42,470 nucleotides of DNA from Patescibacteria group bacterium. GTDB taxonomy: Bacteria; Patescibacteriota; Saccharimonadia; Saccharimonadales; UBA4665. Positions 33,048 through 39,826 of the stretch are shown in pieces (position 1 is the stretch's first letter; every line of letters begins with the position of its first letter). Below the pieces are notes generated by a model. It worked only from the letters and a program-made list of their open reading frames with translations. It was not told where the DNA came from and did not search any database. A program made the position numbers and the translations under genes. Location: assembly GCA_030272735.1 (NCBI GenBank), contig JARXKL010000004.1, positions 1-42,470 on the forward strand. Direction: 5' to 3'.

Positions 33048-33362
33048 TTATTCTACCTCTCCGCCAGCGATTCTCCAGCTGCTGAGACCACCTATATTTT
33101 TCGTCTCAAAGCCCTTGCCATTAAGCTTATTCGCAGCAGTACCGGCACGGCCCCCTGATGCACAGTATAAATACAATTTTGTGCTGGTATCTTTTGTAGG
33201 TAATTCGCCTTGCATAATTCGGTCAACTGAGAGGTGCATGCCATCTTTAGCGTGACCTGCTTTCCATTCATCGTCACCCCGCACGTCAATCAGTAACGCT
33301 TTGCCGTTCTGCATTTCTTTAGTAATTCCTACTGCATCAACTTTCTTACCCATTCTAAACAT
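33048..33362 (-). CDS. single-domain rhodanese
   Basis: 104 residues. LLIDVRGDDEWKAGHAKDGMHL is the CH2A-like entry, and LYCASGGRAG carries the catalytic C67 in a CxxGxR loop. It would move sulfane sulfur between thiols. It lies six bases before the MBL-rhodanese gene and 14 bases after the Fur-family gene in one operon, so it probably donates or receives persulfide with the MBL-rhodanese protein. Confidence 0.9.
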   Translation of the reverse strand: MFRMGKKVDAVGITKEMQNGKALLIDVRGDDEWKAGHAKDGMHLSVDRIMQGELPTKDTSTKLYLYCASGGRAGTAANKLNGKGFETKNIGGLSSWRIAGGEVE

Positions 33363-33376
33363 ATATTTCTCCCTTC

Positions 33377-33781
33377 TTACTTATTCGCGCAAAGCTTACA
33401 TACACCCTGCATTGTCATTGTGCCTGCGATAGCGCAATCCTTACTTAATGCTTTTAGTTGCCTTAGGACTGCTCTTGCTTCTGGCGCGTCGGGAACGTCA
33501 CATACCCTGTTGCAACTAACGCACATAAAATGATGATGCGGCGTAGGGTTTGCATCATATCGTTCAGAGCCATTTGTGGTCTTCGGAGCAAAACCAATCA
33601 CCCCACGTTCTTTGAGCCGTGCGCTGATTCTATGGATAGTTGTGGCGCTTACATCTGGATAGACCTCTTGAACCTTTTGAAGTATTTCAAGGTTTGTAGC
33701 ATGCCTTACCGCCTGCAATAATTGGCATACAGCCGTTACGTACTTGGTTTGACGTGCAGTATCGCTGATTGTTGTTCGCAT
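33377..33781 (-). CDS. Fur-family metal-dependent regulator
   Basis: 134 residues. A winged helix (about 12-75) with the SATTIHRISARLKERG recognition region is followed by the metal domain: PHHHFMCVSC (H82-H84, C87, C90) and a C-terminal CKLC (C128, C131) forming the structural zinc pair. Fur, PerR or Zur cannot be separated by eye. It leads the rhodanese/MBL operon and a Fur-type box lies ten bases before its ATG, so it probably represses its own operon. Sensing of peroxide or sulfur stress is inferred from the neighbours. Confidence 0.85.
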   Translation of the reverse strand: MRTTISDTARQTKYVTAVCQLLQAVRHATNLEILQKVQEVYPDVSATTIHRISARLKERGVIGFAPKTTNGSERYDANPTPHHHFMCVSCNRVCDVPDAPEARAVLRQLKALSKDCAIAGTMTMQGVCKLCANK

Positions 33782-33790
33782 GTTTCTTAT

Positions 33791-33805
33791 TGTAAATTAT
33801 TTACA
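33791..33805. promoter_or_regulatory. Fur-type 7-1-7 operator
   Basis: TGTAAAT-T-ATTTACA is a perfect 7-1-7 inverted repeat, the geometry of Fur/PerR boxes, nine bases before the regulator's ATG. A repressor bound here would block the promoter or translation start of the sulfur operon. Confidence 0.75.
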
Positions 33806-33956
33806 TTAGGAAAATCAAGCTCGTAATAATGCTAACTATAGCGAACTATTACACGCGTATTTTCCAGCGTTGAAATGAACTGAATGCGAATAGTCACCTG
33901 TTAGATATTTTATAACTCTTGACGAAACGAGATTATGTTCCAAATCCTCATGCCAC

Positions 33957-33985
33957 GAAAAAAGACCTACGCATGGCAGGTCTTG
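33957..33985 (-). terminator. terminator after tRNA-Gly
   Basis: On the minus strand AAGACCT pairs with AGGTCTT around GCCATGCGT, followed by a T run. It lies 5 bases 3' of the tRNA-Gly CCA. Confidence 0.75.
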
Positions 33986-33990
33986 TTTCG

Positions 33991-34067
33991 TGGTGCGGGT
34001 AAAGGGACTCTAACCCTTGGCCTCGTCCTTGGCAAGGACGCGCTCTAAACAACTGAGCTACACCCGC
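33991..34067 (-). tRNA. tRNA-Gly (GCC) with altered D-loop/T-loop pair
   Basis: 77 bases, acceptor GCGGGTG/TACCCGC, anticodon loop TTGCCAA (GCC), discriminator A and encoded CCA. Two conserved bases differ: the D-loop has GT where G18-G19 is expected, and the T-loop reads TTAGAGT, with A where C56 is expected. The pair 19-56 thus becomes U-A instead of G-C, so base pairing is kept. The stems look intact, so this is a genuine tRNA with an unusual elbow. Whether it is the only tRNA-Gly(GCC) cannot be seen. Confidence 0.9.
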
Positions 34068-34128
34068 TTGTCAGGTCACGCATGTGACCGATTGATTGTA
34101 CCGTAACAGAGACGATCATTCAAGGTAG

Positions 34129-34204
34129 TGGTGGCTCCTCCCAGACTCGAACTGGGGACACGCGGCGCTTCAAGCCGCTGCTCTACCAACTGAGCTAAAG
34201 AGCC
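34129..34204 (-). tRNA. tRNA-Phe (GAA)
   Basis: 76 bases with acceptor GGCTCTT/AGGAGCC (one G-U), D-loop with GG, anticodon stem GCGGC/GCCGC around TTGAAGC (anticodon GAA), T-loop TTCGAGT, discriminator A and encoded CCA. It is 61 bases upstream of tRNA-Gly on the same strand. Confidence 0.95.
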
Positions 34205-34253
34205 ACAACTCAGACTATTCTACGTGACTCACCCCAGATATACAAGGCATATG

Positions 34254-34282
34254 TTGACAATATTGCAGTTATGGTGTATAGT
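34254..34282 (+). promoter_or_regulatory. consensus promoter with leaderless start
   Basis: TTGACA (34254-34259), 17 bases, TATAGT (34277-34282), then six bases to ATG 34289. It fixes the true start of the next gene, since an upstream in-frame ATG at 34271 lies inside the promoter. Confidence 0.8.
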
Positions 34283-34288
34283 TATGGA

Positions 34289-34768
34289 ATGAAGAACAAG
34301 CTTAACCTCCTTACAGCCGGTGTTATTACAGCTGTTGCAGCTGGGGCCTTTGGTGCGCATTCATCAGCAAATAAAAATACGGGCCGCAAGGCTACAAGTG
34401 AAGCATGCCTAATCTCTGAAAAGCACTCTCGAGCGGCCAGAGAAATCCTCAAAAATTTGACTCAAGAGAAAACGGTTACCTACAACCCAAATGTAGAGGC
34501 TATTTGTGGAGAAAGCCGTGTGCCAGCTCCACTCTATCATAATGGCAAATACTTCAGCTTGTCGCTTGTAAACGAAAAGCCAGTTGTGAGTACACTTCCT
34601 AATCCTACTTTTATTCCAATCCATCGTGATGGCGCCGACTTCATTAGCCATAGAGGAGTAGTAGATCTCGACAACCGAACTGGAATTCCTGGTGTTAAAG
34701 CAAAGTTGAGTGACGGCTCAACGTTCGAAATCGCAGTGGCACACGTAGAACCAGCTCACCGCGGCTAA
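34289..34768 (+). CDS. secreted hypothetical protein
   Basis: 159 residues from ATG 34289, chosen by the promoter position. A signal peptide covers about 1-25 (LNLLTAGVITAVAAGAFGAHS). The mature part is polar, with two cysteines (AC and IC) and a C-terminal beta-like region. No family recognised. The transcript is predicted leaderless. It converges on the GH25-like gene, overlapping its stop by four bases, so no shared operon. Confidence 0.75.
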   Translation: MKNKLNLLTAGVITAVAAGAFGAHSSANKNTGRKATSEACLISEKHSRAAREILKNLTQEKTVTYNPNVEAICGESRVPAPLYHNGKYFSLSLVNEKPVVSTLPNPTFIPIHRDGADFISHRGVVDLDNRTGIPGVKAKLSDGSTFEIAVAHVEPAHRG

Positions 34769-35478
34769 CAGTGTACGCTTTTATCTAGCTCTGCTAAGCC
34801 GTACTGCGATATAACGTATTGCACCATAAATGTATGATTGTGCCCTATGCTTTTATTGCAGTATCTACGAGCGGCGTCTGCAGAATGCTGACCAGTTGCA
34901 TACCACATTTCTCTTTGGAAACCTGCATCGCCTACGATCGAACGCCAGTGTTCAGGCGTAGTGTAGAAGCCTACAGGATGCGTTGAATTATCCATTGCAT
35001 CAATCATGCCCTGTAAAAACTCTACGTTATCTTGTTGATTAGGGCTCCAAGTTATACCGTCGCCCTTTTCAACATCTATCCACCATTTTCCAAAACTTAA
35101 GGACCTGGCAAGCTTTACGTTGTATTTGCCTGCTTTCTTGCCACATTGTCGCGGCGTCATACTGCTCGGGCAGTGCGCTGAAGGGTAATTAGTTCCAACA
35201 TACAGCGAATAGCTATCAAATTTACGTGTTTCTCTGCGTAGGCACGGATTTTTAGCAAAGGCTAGCTCTGTACCATTTATTCCGACGACACCTCTGTCTT
35301 GATGAGGAATCTGCTTCAAATCATTACACTGCGGACTGGATATATCTATAAATGGGTCATTGGAGTCAGCATGGGAAGCCACCATAAAATAGACTCCGCC
35401 TAAAGCAGCCGTGATTACGACCACCATTGGCAGCAAGAAATGGGCGATGCCGAATTGGTTGCGCACGAGGGAGTTCAT
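34765..35478 (-). CDS. GH25-like (DUF1906-like) exported TIM-barrel protein, paralogue of the 19334 gene
   Basis: 237 residues. An N-terminal hydrophobic anchor (about 12-34) is followed by a shortened version of the same fold seen at 19334-20182: FIDISSPQCN (43-52), GVVGINGTE (63-71), NPCL (77-80), YVGTNYPS, WWIDVEKGD with D135 and E137, VGFYTTPEHW and MVQYVI. Seven cysteines suggest disulfides outside the cell. The shared DISxPQC and WW(L/I)DVE motifs and order show paralogy. An enzyme acting on glycans is likely but not proved. Confidence 0.65.
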   Translation of the reverse strand: MNSLVRNQFGIAHFLLPMVVVITAALGGVYFMVASHADSNDPFIDISSPQCNDLKQIPHQDRGVVGINGTELAFAKNPCLRRETRKFDSYSLYVGTNYPSAHCPSSMTPRQCGKKAGKYNVKLARSLSFGKWWIDVEKGDGITWSPNQQDNVEFLQGMIDAMDNSTHPVGFYTTPEHWRSIVGDAGFQREMWYATGQHSADAARRYCNKSIGHNHTFMVQYVISQYGLAELDKSVHC

Positions 35479-35525
35479 GAAATTTGTGTTTTTTGCTTAG
35501 TAGTACTAAAATTTATTATACGCTA

Positions 35526-35954
35526 CTAGGAGCCGAGGTCATAGATACTGTCAAGTATCTCCTGCGTGACGCCCTCACCTGGCGAAAATGGCAGCACATC
35601 GGCCTCTTCGCGGGTGATGAACTTTGCCTCTTTCATGTCGTCCGGAACGAAGCTGAAGTCTGTGCTTGATAGCTCGGTACGGGCAGCTAACCGTAGTGAC
35701 ATGTAGTTACTTTGGTCGCGAGCTTTATAGCTCAGCGCAATTGGATTAACTTTAGTTACTTCCACGCCAAGCTCCTCGTGGACTTCGCGCTTTAAGCACT
35801 CATCGAATGTTTCCTCGTGATCCCAGCCACCGCCAGGTATCTCCCATTGGTCATCTTGATTCAGGACTACAAGCAGATTACCATTGCCGTCGAATACAAT
35901 GGCTCTAGTAGCAACTCGGTAAAACGGCTCAGCCAAAAATTCTGCGAACTGCAC
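35526..35954 (-). CDS. NUDIX hydrolase
   Basis: 142 residues. The Nudix box is complete: G42-x5-E48-x7-R56-E57-x2-E60-E61-x-G63, with the core reading REVHEELG. These enzymes hydrolyse nucleoside diphosphates linked to another group; the specificity is not visible. The start is GTG at 35954, which overlaps the TAG stop of the slipin gene upstream (TAGTG), so it is translated by coupling. An ATG alternative is not apparent nearby. Confidence 0.9.
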   Translation of the reverse strand: MQFAEFLAEPFYRVATRAIVFDGNGNLLVVLNQDDQWEIPGGGWDHEETFDECLKREVHEELGVEVTKVNPIALSYKARDQSNYMSLRLAARTELSSTDFSFVPDDMKEAKFITREEADVLPFSPGEGVTQEILDSIYDLGS

Positions 35955-36718
35955 TATTTAAACTCTTTACCCATGAAGGTCTTGAGGTCGCTAACTGTGT
36001 CCATAAACTGCGCTGGGAAAATGATGGTACTGTTCTTCTCGGCGGCAACTTCGCTCAGTGTCTGGAGGTTACGCAGTTGTAGTGCAATCGGGTGTGCAGC
36101 AATGATATCAGCGGCTTCACCGAGCTTGGCAGCTGACTGAGCTTCACCTTCGGCAGCAATAATCTTGGCGCGCTTTTCTCGCTCTGCTTCAGCTTGCTTC
36201 GCCATGGCGCGCTGCATGCTTTCAGGCAGCTGAATGTCTTTGAGCTCAACGGTGCTTACAAAAATGCCCCACTTTTCCGTGGAAACTTCGAGTATTTCTT
36301 TGATTTTTTCATTGATTGCGGCAGTAGAGCTAAGTACGTCATCAAGTGGGCTCTGACCGACAATGTTACGAACTGTCGTTTGGGCGATCTGATATGTTGC
36401 AGCAACTACATTTTCGATTTCAACAATTGAACGGGTAGGATCCTGCACTTGGTAATACGCCACAGCTGAAACGCCAATGGAAACATTGTCTCGTGTAATG
36501 ATCTGTTGTGATTCTATCGGTAACGTAACGATTCGCAAGCTTACTTTGCGCATAACATCGACAATAGGGATAATTACGCGCAAGCCAGGCTCTTTAATTG
36601 TCGATTGCACTTTGCCTAATCGGAACACCACTCCACGTTCGTACTGATTTACAATACGTACTCCGTAACCAACAATGACAAGAATAACGAAAATAAGGAC
36701 TATTAGCGCGAATGACAT
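35954..36718 (-). CDS. SPFH/Band 7 slipin (stomatin-like) membrane protein
   Basis: 254 residues, usual slipin length. One N-terminal membrane helix (about 3-20), then [14 protein letters not shown], the classic Band 7 entry, a mixed domain to about 175, and a helical region with [21 protein letters not shown] that forms coiled-coil oligomers. Such proteins organise membrane microdomains. The usual partner NfeD is absent; the neighbour is a NUDIX hydrolase coupled by a stop/start overlap. Confidence 0.9.
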   Translation of the reverse strand: MSFALIVLIFVILVIVGYGVRIVNQYERGVVFRLGKVQSTIKEPGLRVIIPIVDVMRKVSLRIVTLPIESQQIITRDNVSIGVSAVAYYQVQDPTRSIVEIENVVAATYQIAQTTVRNIVGQSPLDDVLSSTAAINEKIKEILEVSTEKWGIFVSTVELKDIQLPESMQRAMAKQAEAEREKRAKIIAAEGEAQSAAKLGEAADIIAAHPIALQLRNLQTLSEVAAEKNSTIIFPAQFMDTVSDLKTFMGKEFK

Positions 36719-36776
36719 GGACGTAACCTCCGTAAATATTTGCTCTCAGTGTACGCCGAAACCGTTCCTCTTAGCA

Positions 36777-36801
36777 ATAAAATCGGCTCCGTGGAGCCGA
36801 T
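36777..36801 (-). terminator. terminator after tRNA-Ala
   Basis: ATCGGCTCC pairs perfectly with GGAGCCGAT around two bases; on the minus strand it is followed by TTTTATT, 10 bases after the tRNA CCA. Confidence 0.85.
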
Positions 36802-36811
36802 AAATACACTA

Positions 36812-36888
36812 TGGTGGAGCTACAGGGACTCGAACCCTGGACCTCTTCCATGCCATGGAAGCACTCTAGCCAACTGAGCTACAGCCCC
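36812..36888 (-). tRNA. tRNA-Ala (GGC)
   Basis: 77 bases with acceptor GGGGCTG/TAGCTCC (with G-U pairs), D-loop with GG, anticodon stem CTTCC/GGAAG around ATGGCAT (anticodon GGC), T-loop TTCGAGT, discriminator A and encoded CCA. The acceptor G-U at the third pair is a known alanine identity element. Confidence 0.95.
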
Positions 36889-36942
36889 TTATTTTTCTTT
36901 GAACTCAGCCAATTTTACCAAAACAGGGGTAATAAACAAAGC

Positions 36943-37872
36943 CTAGACGATACGTTTTTTGCGGACATACACAACAATTATGCCGATGACGAGTATGTTG
37001 ACAAGCATTATCATTGGATAGGCAAAATCCGATTGCTGGAAAGGTAACGGCACGTTCATGCCGTACATTCCGAAGAAGACATTCGGAAGGGCCACGAGTA
37101 TAGTCGCAAGTGTTAAAACGGTAATGGTACGGTTCAAGTTATTACTACTAATTGCGGTGTATGCATCGCGAATGTTGCTAATGGAGCGAAGGTTAGAGCG
37201 AATGGCCTCGATGGACTGTTCGTTGTTTAGCAGTAAGTCTTCGACAATGTCTTGGTCTTCGTCAAATAATGGGATGTAGCGGCCAACTAACAAGCGCCTC
37301 AAGGTGGCGTTGGTTGGCAGCAATGAGGCTAAGAACTCATTGAGTTCGTCTTCGAGCTGCACAAAGTCGATTAAATCCTGGTTAGTTATGCCTTGGTTGC
37401 GCAGGCGCGTACGTATCCCTTTAATTTTGCGGCTGGTTAGGCCAATAGAGTTCTCGTACTGCTCACTAATGTGAGAAAGGATAAGCAGCATCAGTTTTGC
37501 ACGCTGAGTCGTTGCGAAGGCTGTACGGCTACGCAGCATAGAATCGACAGCTGGCAGGTGGAATGGCGAAACCGTCATAACGACTTCAGCATCGAACATA
37601 ATCAGTAATGGCGCAGTGTCCATTTCCCCTTCGGCTGTGCGGTAAGGATAGCGGACAAATATATAACTCTGGTCGTTTTCGCGTTCCAAACGCGGCATTT
37701 CGTCTTCATCGAGGGCGTCTTCGAGGTACCCGGGCTCGAGTTTGAAACGTTTCGTTAAATCGGCAATTTCATCGAGAGAAGGTGCCTCGGCATGGACCCA
37801 GGTGCCACGTTGGGGCTTTTCAAGCTCTTGCAGGGTGTCGGTCCGAAGACTCTTGTAATAATATTTGATCAT
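36943..37872 (-). CDS. corA: CorA-family magnesium transporter
   Basis: 309 residues from ATG 37872, with AAGGA eight bases upstream; the longer frame to 37944 extends into a hairpin. A soluble N-terminal domain and a long coiled helix (EDELNEFLASLLP region) are followed by two C-terminal helices. The pore motif YGMN (270-273) is present in FFGMYGMNVPLPF, then a periplasm-like loop (QQSDFAYPM) and the last helix with the basic tail RKKRIV. Divalent cation uptake, mainly Mg or Co. A long GC-rich leader precedes it. Confidence 0.95.
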   Translation of the reverse strand: MIKYYYKSLRTDTLQELEKPQRGTWVHAEAPSLDEIADLTKRFKLEPGYLEDALDEDEMPRLERENDQSYIFVRYPYRTAEGEMDTAPLLIMFDAEVVMTVSPFHLPAVDSMLRSRTAFATTQRAKLMLLILSHISEQYENSIGLTSRKIKGIRTRLRNQGITNQDLIDFVQLEDELNEFLASLLPTNATLRRLLVGRYIPLFDEDQDIVEDLLLNNEQSIEAIRSNLRSISNIRDAYTAISSNNLNRTITVLTLATILVALPNVFFGMYGMNVPLPFQQSDFAYPMIMLVNILVIGIIVVYVRKKRIV

Positions 37873-38014
37873 TGTCGGATCCTTTAGTAACTGATCAGAG
37901 GACCGAGCCGTAGCCCGGCCCTCCCTTTGTTCGTGCGCGCCCACCCGGCGGCGGGTGGTAGATATTTTTGTTTTTTATCTTTTTATTTCACGCGCCGCTA
38001 GCAGCGCACGATCT
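37873..38014 (-). promoter_or_regulatory. structured 5' leader of corA
   Basis: On the minus strand the leader holds three GC-rich hairpins. Nearest the gene, GGGCCGGGC pairs with GCTCGGTCC (37900-37921) around a UACG tetraloop closed by C-G, one of the most stable loop types. CCACCCG pairs with CGGGTGG (37941-37958). A weaker GCGCTGCT/AGCGGCGC lies near 37992-38009. A T/A-rich stretch lies between the second and third. It may respond to magnesium; no M-box consensus was recognised. Confidence 0.6.
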
Positions 38015-38020
38015 GTTCTA

Positions 38021-38048
38021 ATCATAGTACTTTACGCCGCGATGTCAA
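38021..38048 (-). promoter_or_regulatory. promoter of corA
   Basis: On the minus strand TTGACA (38043-38048), 16 bases, TATGAT (38021-38026). The -35 box overlaps the stop codon of the preceding gene. Transcription would start near 38014, leaving a leader of about 140 bases. Confidence 0.65.
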
Positions 38049-39718
38049 GGGTCCTGAACGGTATACGGCTGCTTAGTACTGAGCACTGTTGTCAGCTTGT
38101 AGTGCACACATGGTATTTCAGCCGTATTGTTGCACGTCACCTTGGGGTTATCCGAAACAACCTGGTAAGCAAAACTGCTGGGCTTTGGAGTTGCCAACAC
38201 GACCTGATTAGTTGCTGTCGGATCACGGAACGTATCAGGATCGAAACCTGGTAAGTTAGCTGCCGTCCACGCCGGATCATTTATATTACTCAGGGCAGGA
38301 TAGGAACCCGTTTGCGTAAAATAATTCTTGAACTGCGCATGAAGCGTATCGAACTGCTTTTTACGAATAGTATCAACTGCGTCTGCCGGTAATTTAGCAG
38401 CGACTTGTGCGCTCATAGCGAATTGTTGCGGTGCAAAAGTCTGCCATGTAAGTTTAGTCTGTGGCTCTGCGGATGCCGTAAATTTAGGAGAGTAATCTGT
38501 TGTCTCAGTCTTACCGTTTTTCTCTACTTCAAGTCTCGCAATACTATGATTTTTTGGTGACACAAATATGCGTACGTCAGCCCCTTTTAAACGATCTAGC
38601 GCTGCAATTGCATCCTGGACATCCGAAGATGTTAAGTTCATTGCCGTTGCCAGGCTTTGATTAACAATTTTCAGTTCGCTTACACTGACTCGAACTGGAT
38701 ACATTACAACCTTTTTGTCGTTAATCTTTACTGTGCTCGGCTTGGTACCCGTGTAGTCATACACCAGGTGAGTATTTATATAGTCCACAATTTGCTTTCG
38801 GCCCTCTTTTGGTACATCCGCAAACAACAGGGGCCCAAAAACTAAATAGCGCGGATCACCGGCATGCGCTAATGCACTCGGCGCTCCACTAGCTGCAAGA
38901 CCCTTGCTTCGAAACTGCACCCAGTTACCCGTAACACTTTTAGCAGTAGCAGGCGCAACACTCGACGGCAGACGGGTATAGCTGACGTAAGTACTTTGTT
39001 TGGTGCCATAACCCGAGACTTCTGCTTGGCTGCCTGCAATATCAACGATTGTTTTACTACTAACAACCGGCTCTATTGGCGTCGAAAAGTCGAAATCCAC
39101 CGTTGCTGAATGAGTCCCCGTTGTGACGGCGTGCAACTGTTTAGTATTCAACGCTGTTAACAATGCTTTAGTAAGTAATGCCTGACTATTGCTTGCATGG
39201 TGCGTCTTCCAATATACCGCTCCGGTTACCAATATTAGCAACAAACTACCGCCAACAATTGCCACAGAAAGCTTCGATAAACGGAATGTATTCTTGGTAA
39301 GTTTCGGTTTTTTGATACGTAGTTTGAACCGCTTAGCCTTCGGGGGCGGCGTAAAATCTAAAGCTGGGGATGGCGCAGCTGGCTGCGGCACGGACTTAGG
39401 AGTAGGCGGTGATGATAGCTCATTTGTCGCTGTTAGGACTGGCTCTTGAGGAGGGGTCGATGCCGGCTCGCTGTATATGGGTTGCGCGGGTGGCTGGTAC
39501 GGGGATTGGCTAACAAGGTTAGGTTGAGGCTCGAAAGGTTGTACCGGTAGAGGCGTATTTTCAGTGTCTATCTGCGGTTGTTCGACAGGAACGGCTCGTG
39601 AAGAAGGTCGAAAACCGTAGTCTGGACGGCTCGGCGTGAAGCCGTCTACCGCAATTCTTGTACGTGGACGTGGCTGACGACCAGGATCTGGTGGATTGAT
39701 TGGCTCCTCTGGGGGCAT
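38045..39718 (-). CDS. proline-rich membrane-anchored protein with pilin-like C-terminal segment
   Basis: 557 residues. A Pro/Gln/Ser-rich cytoplasmic region (1-130) and a basic patch (RFKLRIKKPKL) precede one membrane helix (about 153-172). The outer domain of about 270 residues is beta-rich, with few cysteines, of unknown family. Its last 100 residues (RKKQFDTLHAQFKNYFTQTGSYPAL, then a cysteine pair) resemble the globular end of type II secretion or type IV pseudopilins, without a prepilin signal. It probably exposes a large extracellular domain. The stop is overlapped by the corA promoter. Confidence 0.7.
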   Translation of the reverse strand: MPPEEPINPPDPGRQPRPRTRIAVDGFTPSRPDYGFRPSSRAVPVEQPQIDTENTPLPVQPFEPQPNLVSQSPYQPPAQPIYSEPASTPPQEPVLTATNELSSPPTPKSVPQPAAPSPALDFTPPPKAKRFKLRIKKPKLTKNTFRLSKLSVAIVGGSLLLILVTGAVYWKTHHASNSQALLTKALLTALNTKQLHAVTTGTHSATVDFDFSTPIEPVVSSKTIVDIAGSQAEVSGYGTKQSTYVSYTRLPSSVAPATAKSVTGNWVQFRSKGLAASGAPSALAHAGDPRYLVFGPLLFADVPKEGRKQIVDYINTHLVYDYTGTKPSTVKINDKKVVMYPVRVSVSELKIVNQSLATAMNLTSSDVQDAIAALDRLKGADVRIFVSPKNHSIARLEVEKNGKTETTDYSPKFTASAEPQTKLTWQTFAPQQFAMSAQVAAKLPADAVDTIRKKQFDTLHAQFKNYFTQTGSYPALSNINDPAWTAANLPGFDPDTFRDPTATNQVVLATPKPSSFAYQVVSDNPKVTCNNTAEIPCVHYKLTTVLSTKQPYTVQDP

Positions 39719-39826
39719 AGATACGATACCGTTAACGCTTATTTATAAGTAGTATACATGGCTAACCGACCATTTGAGTTACTTTTTACCAAAGTTTTTT
39801 GCTATTTTTTAGAACCAGAAGTAATT

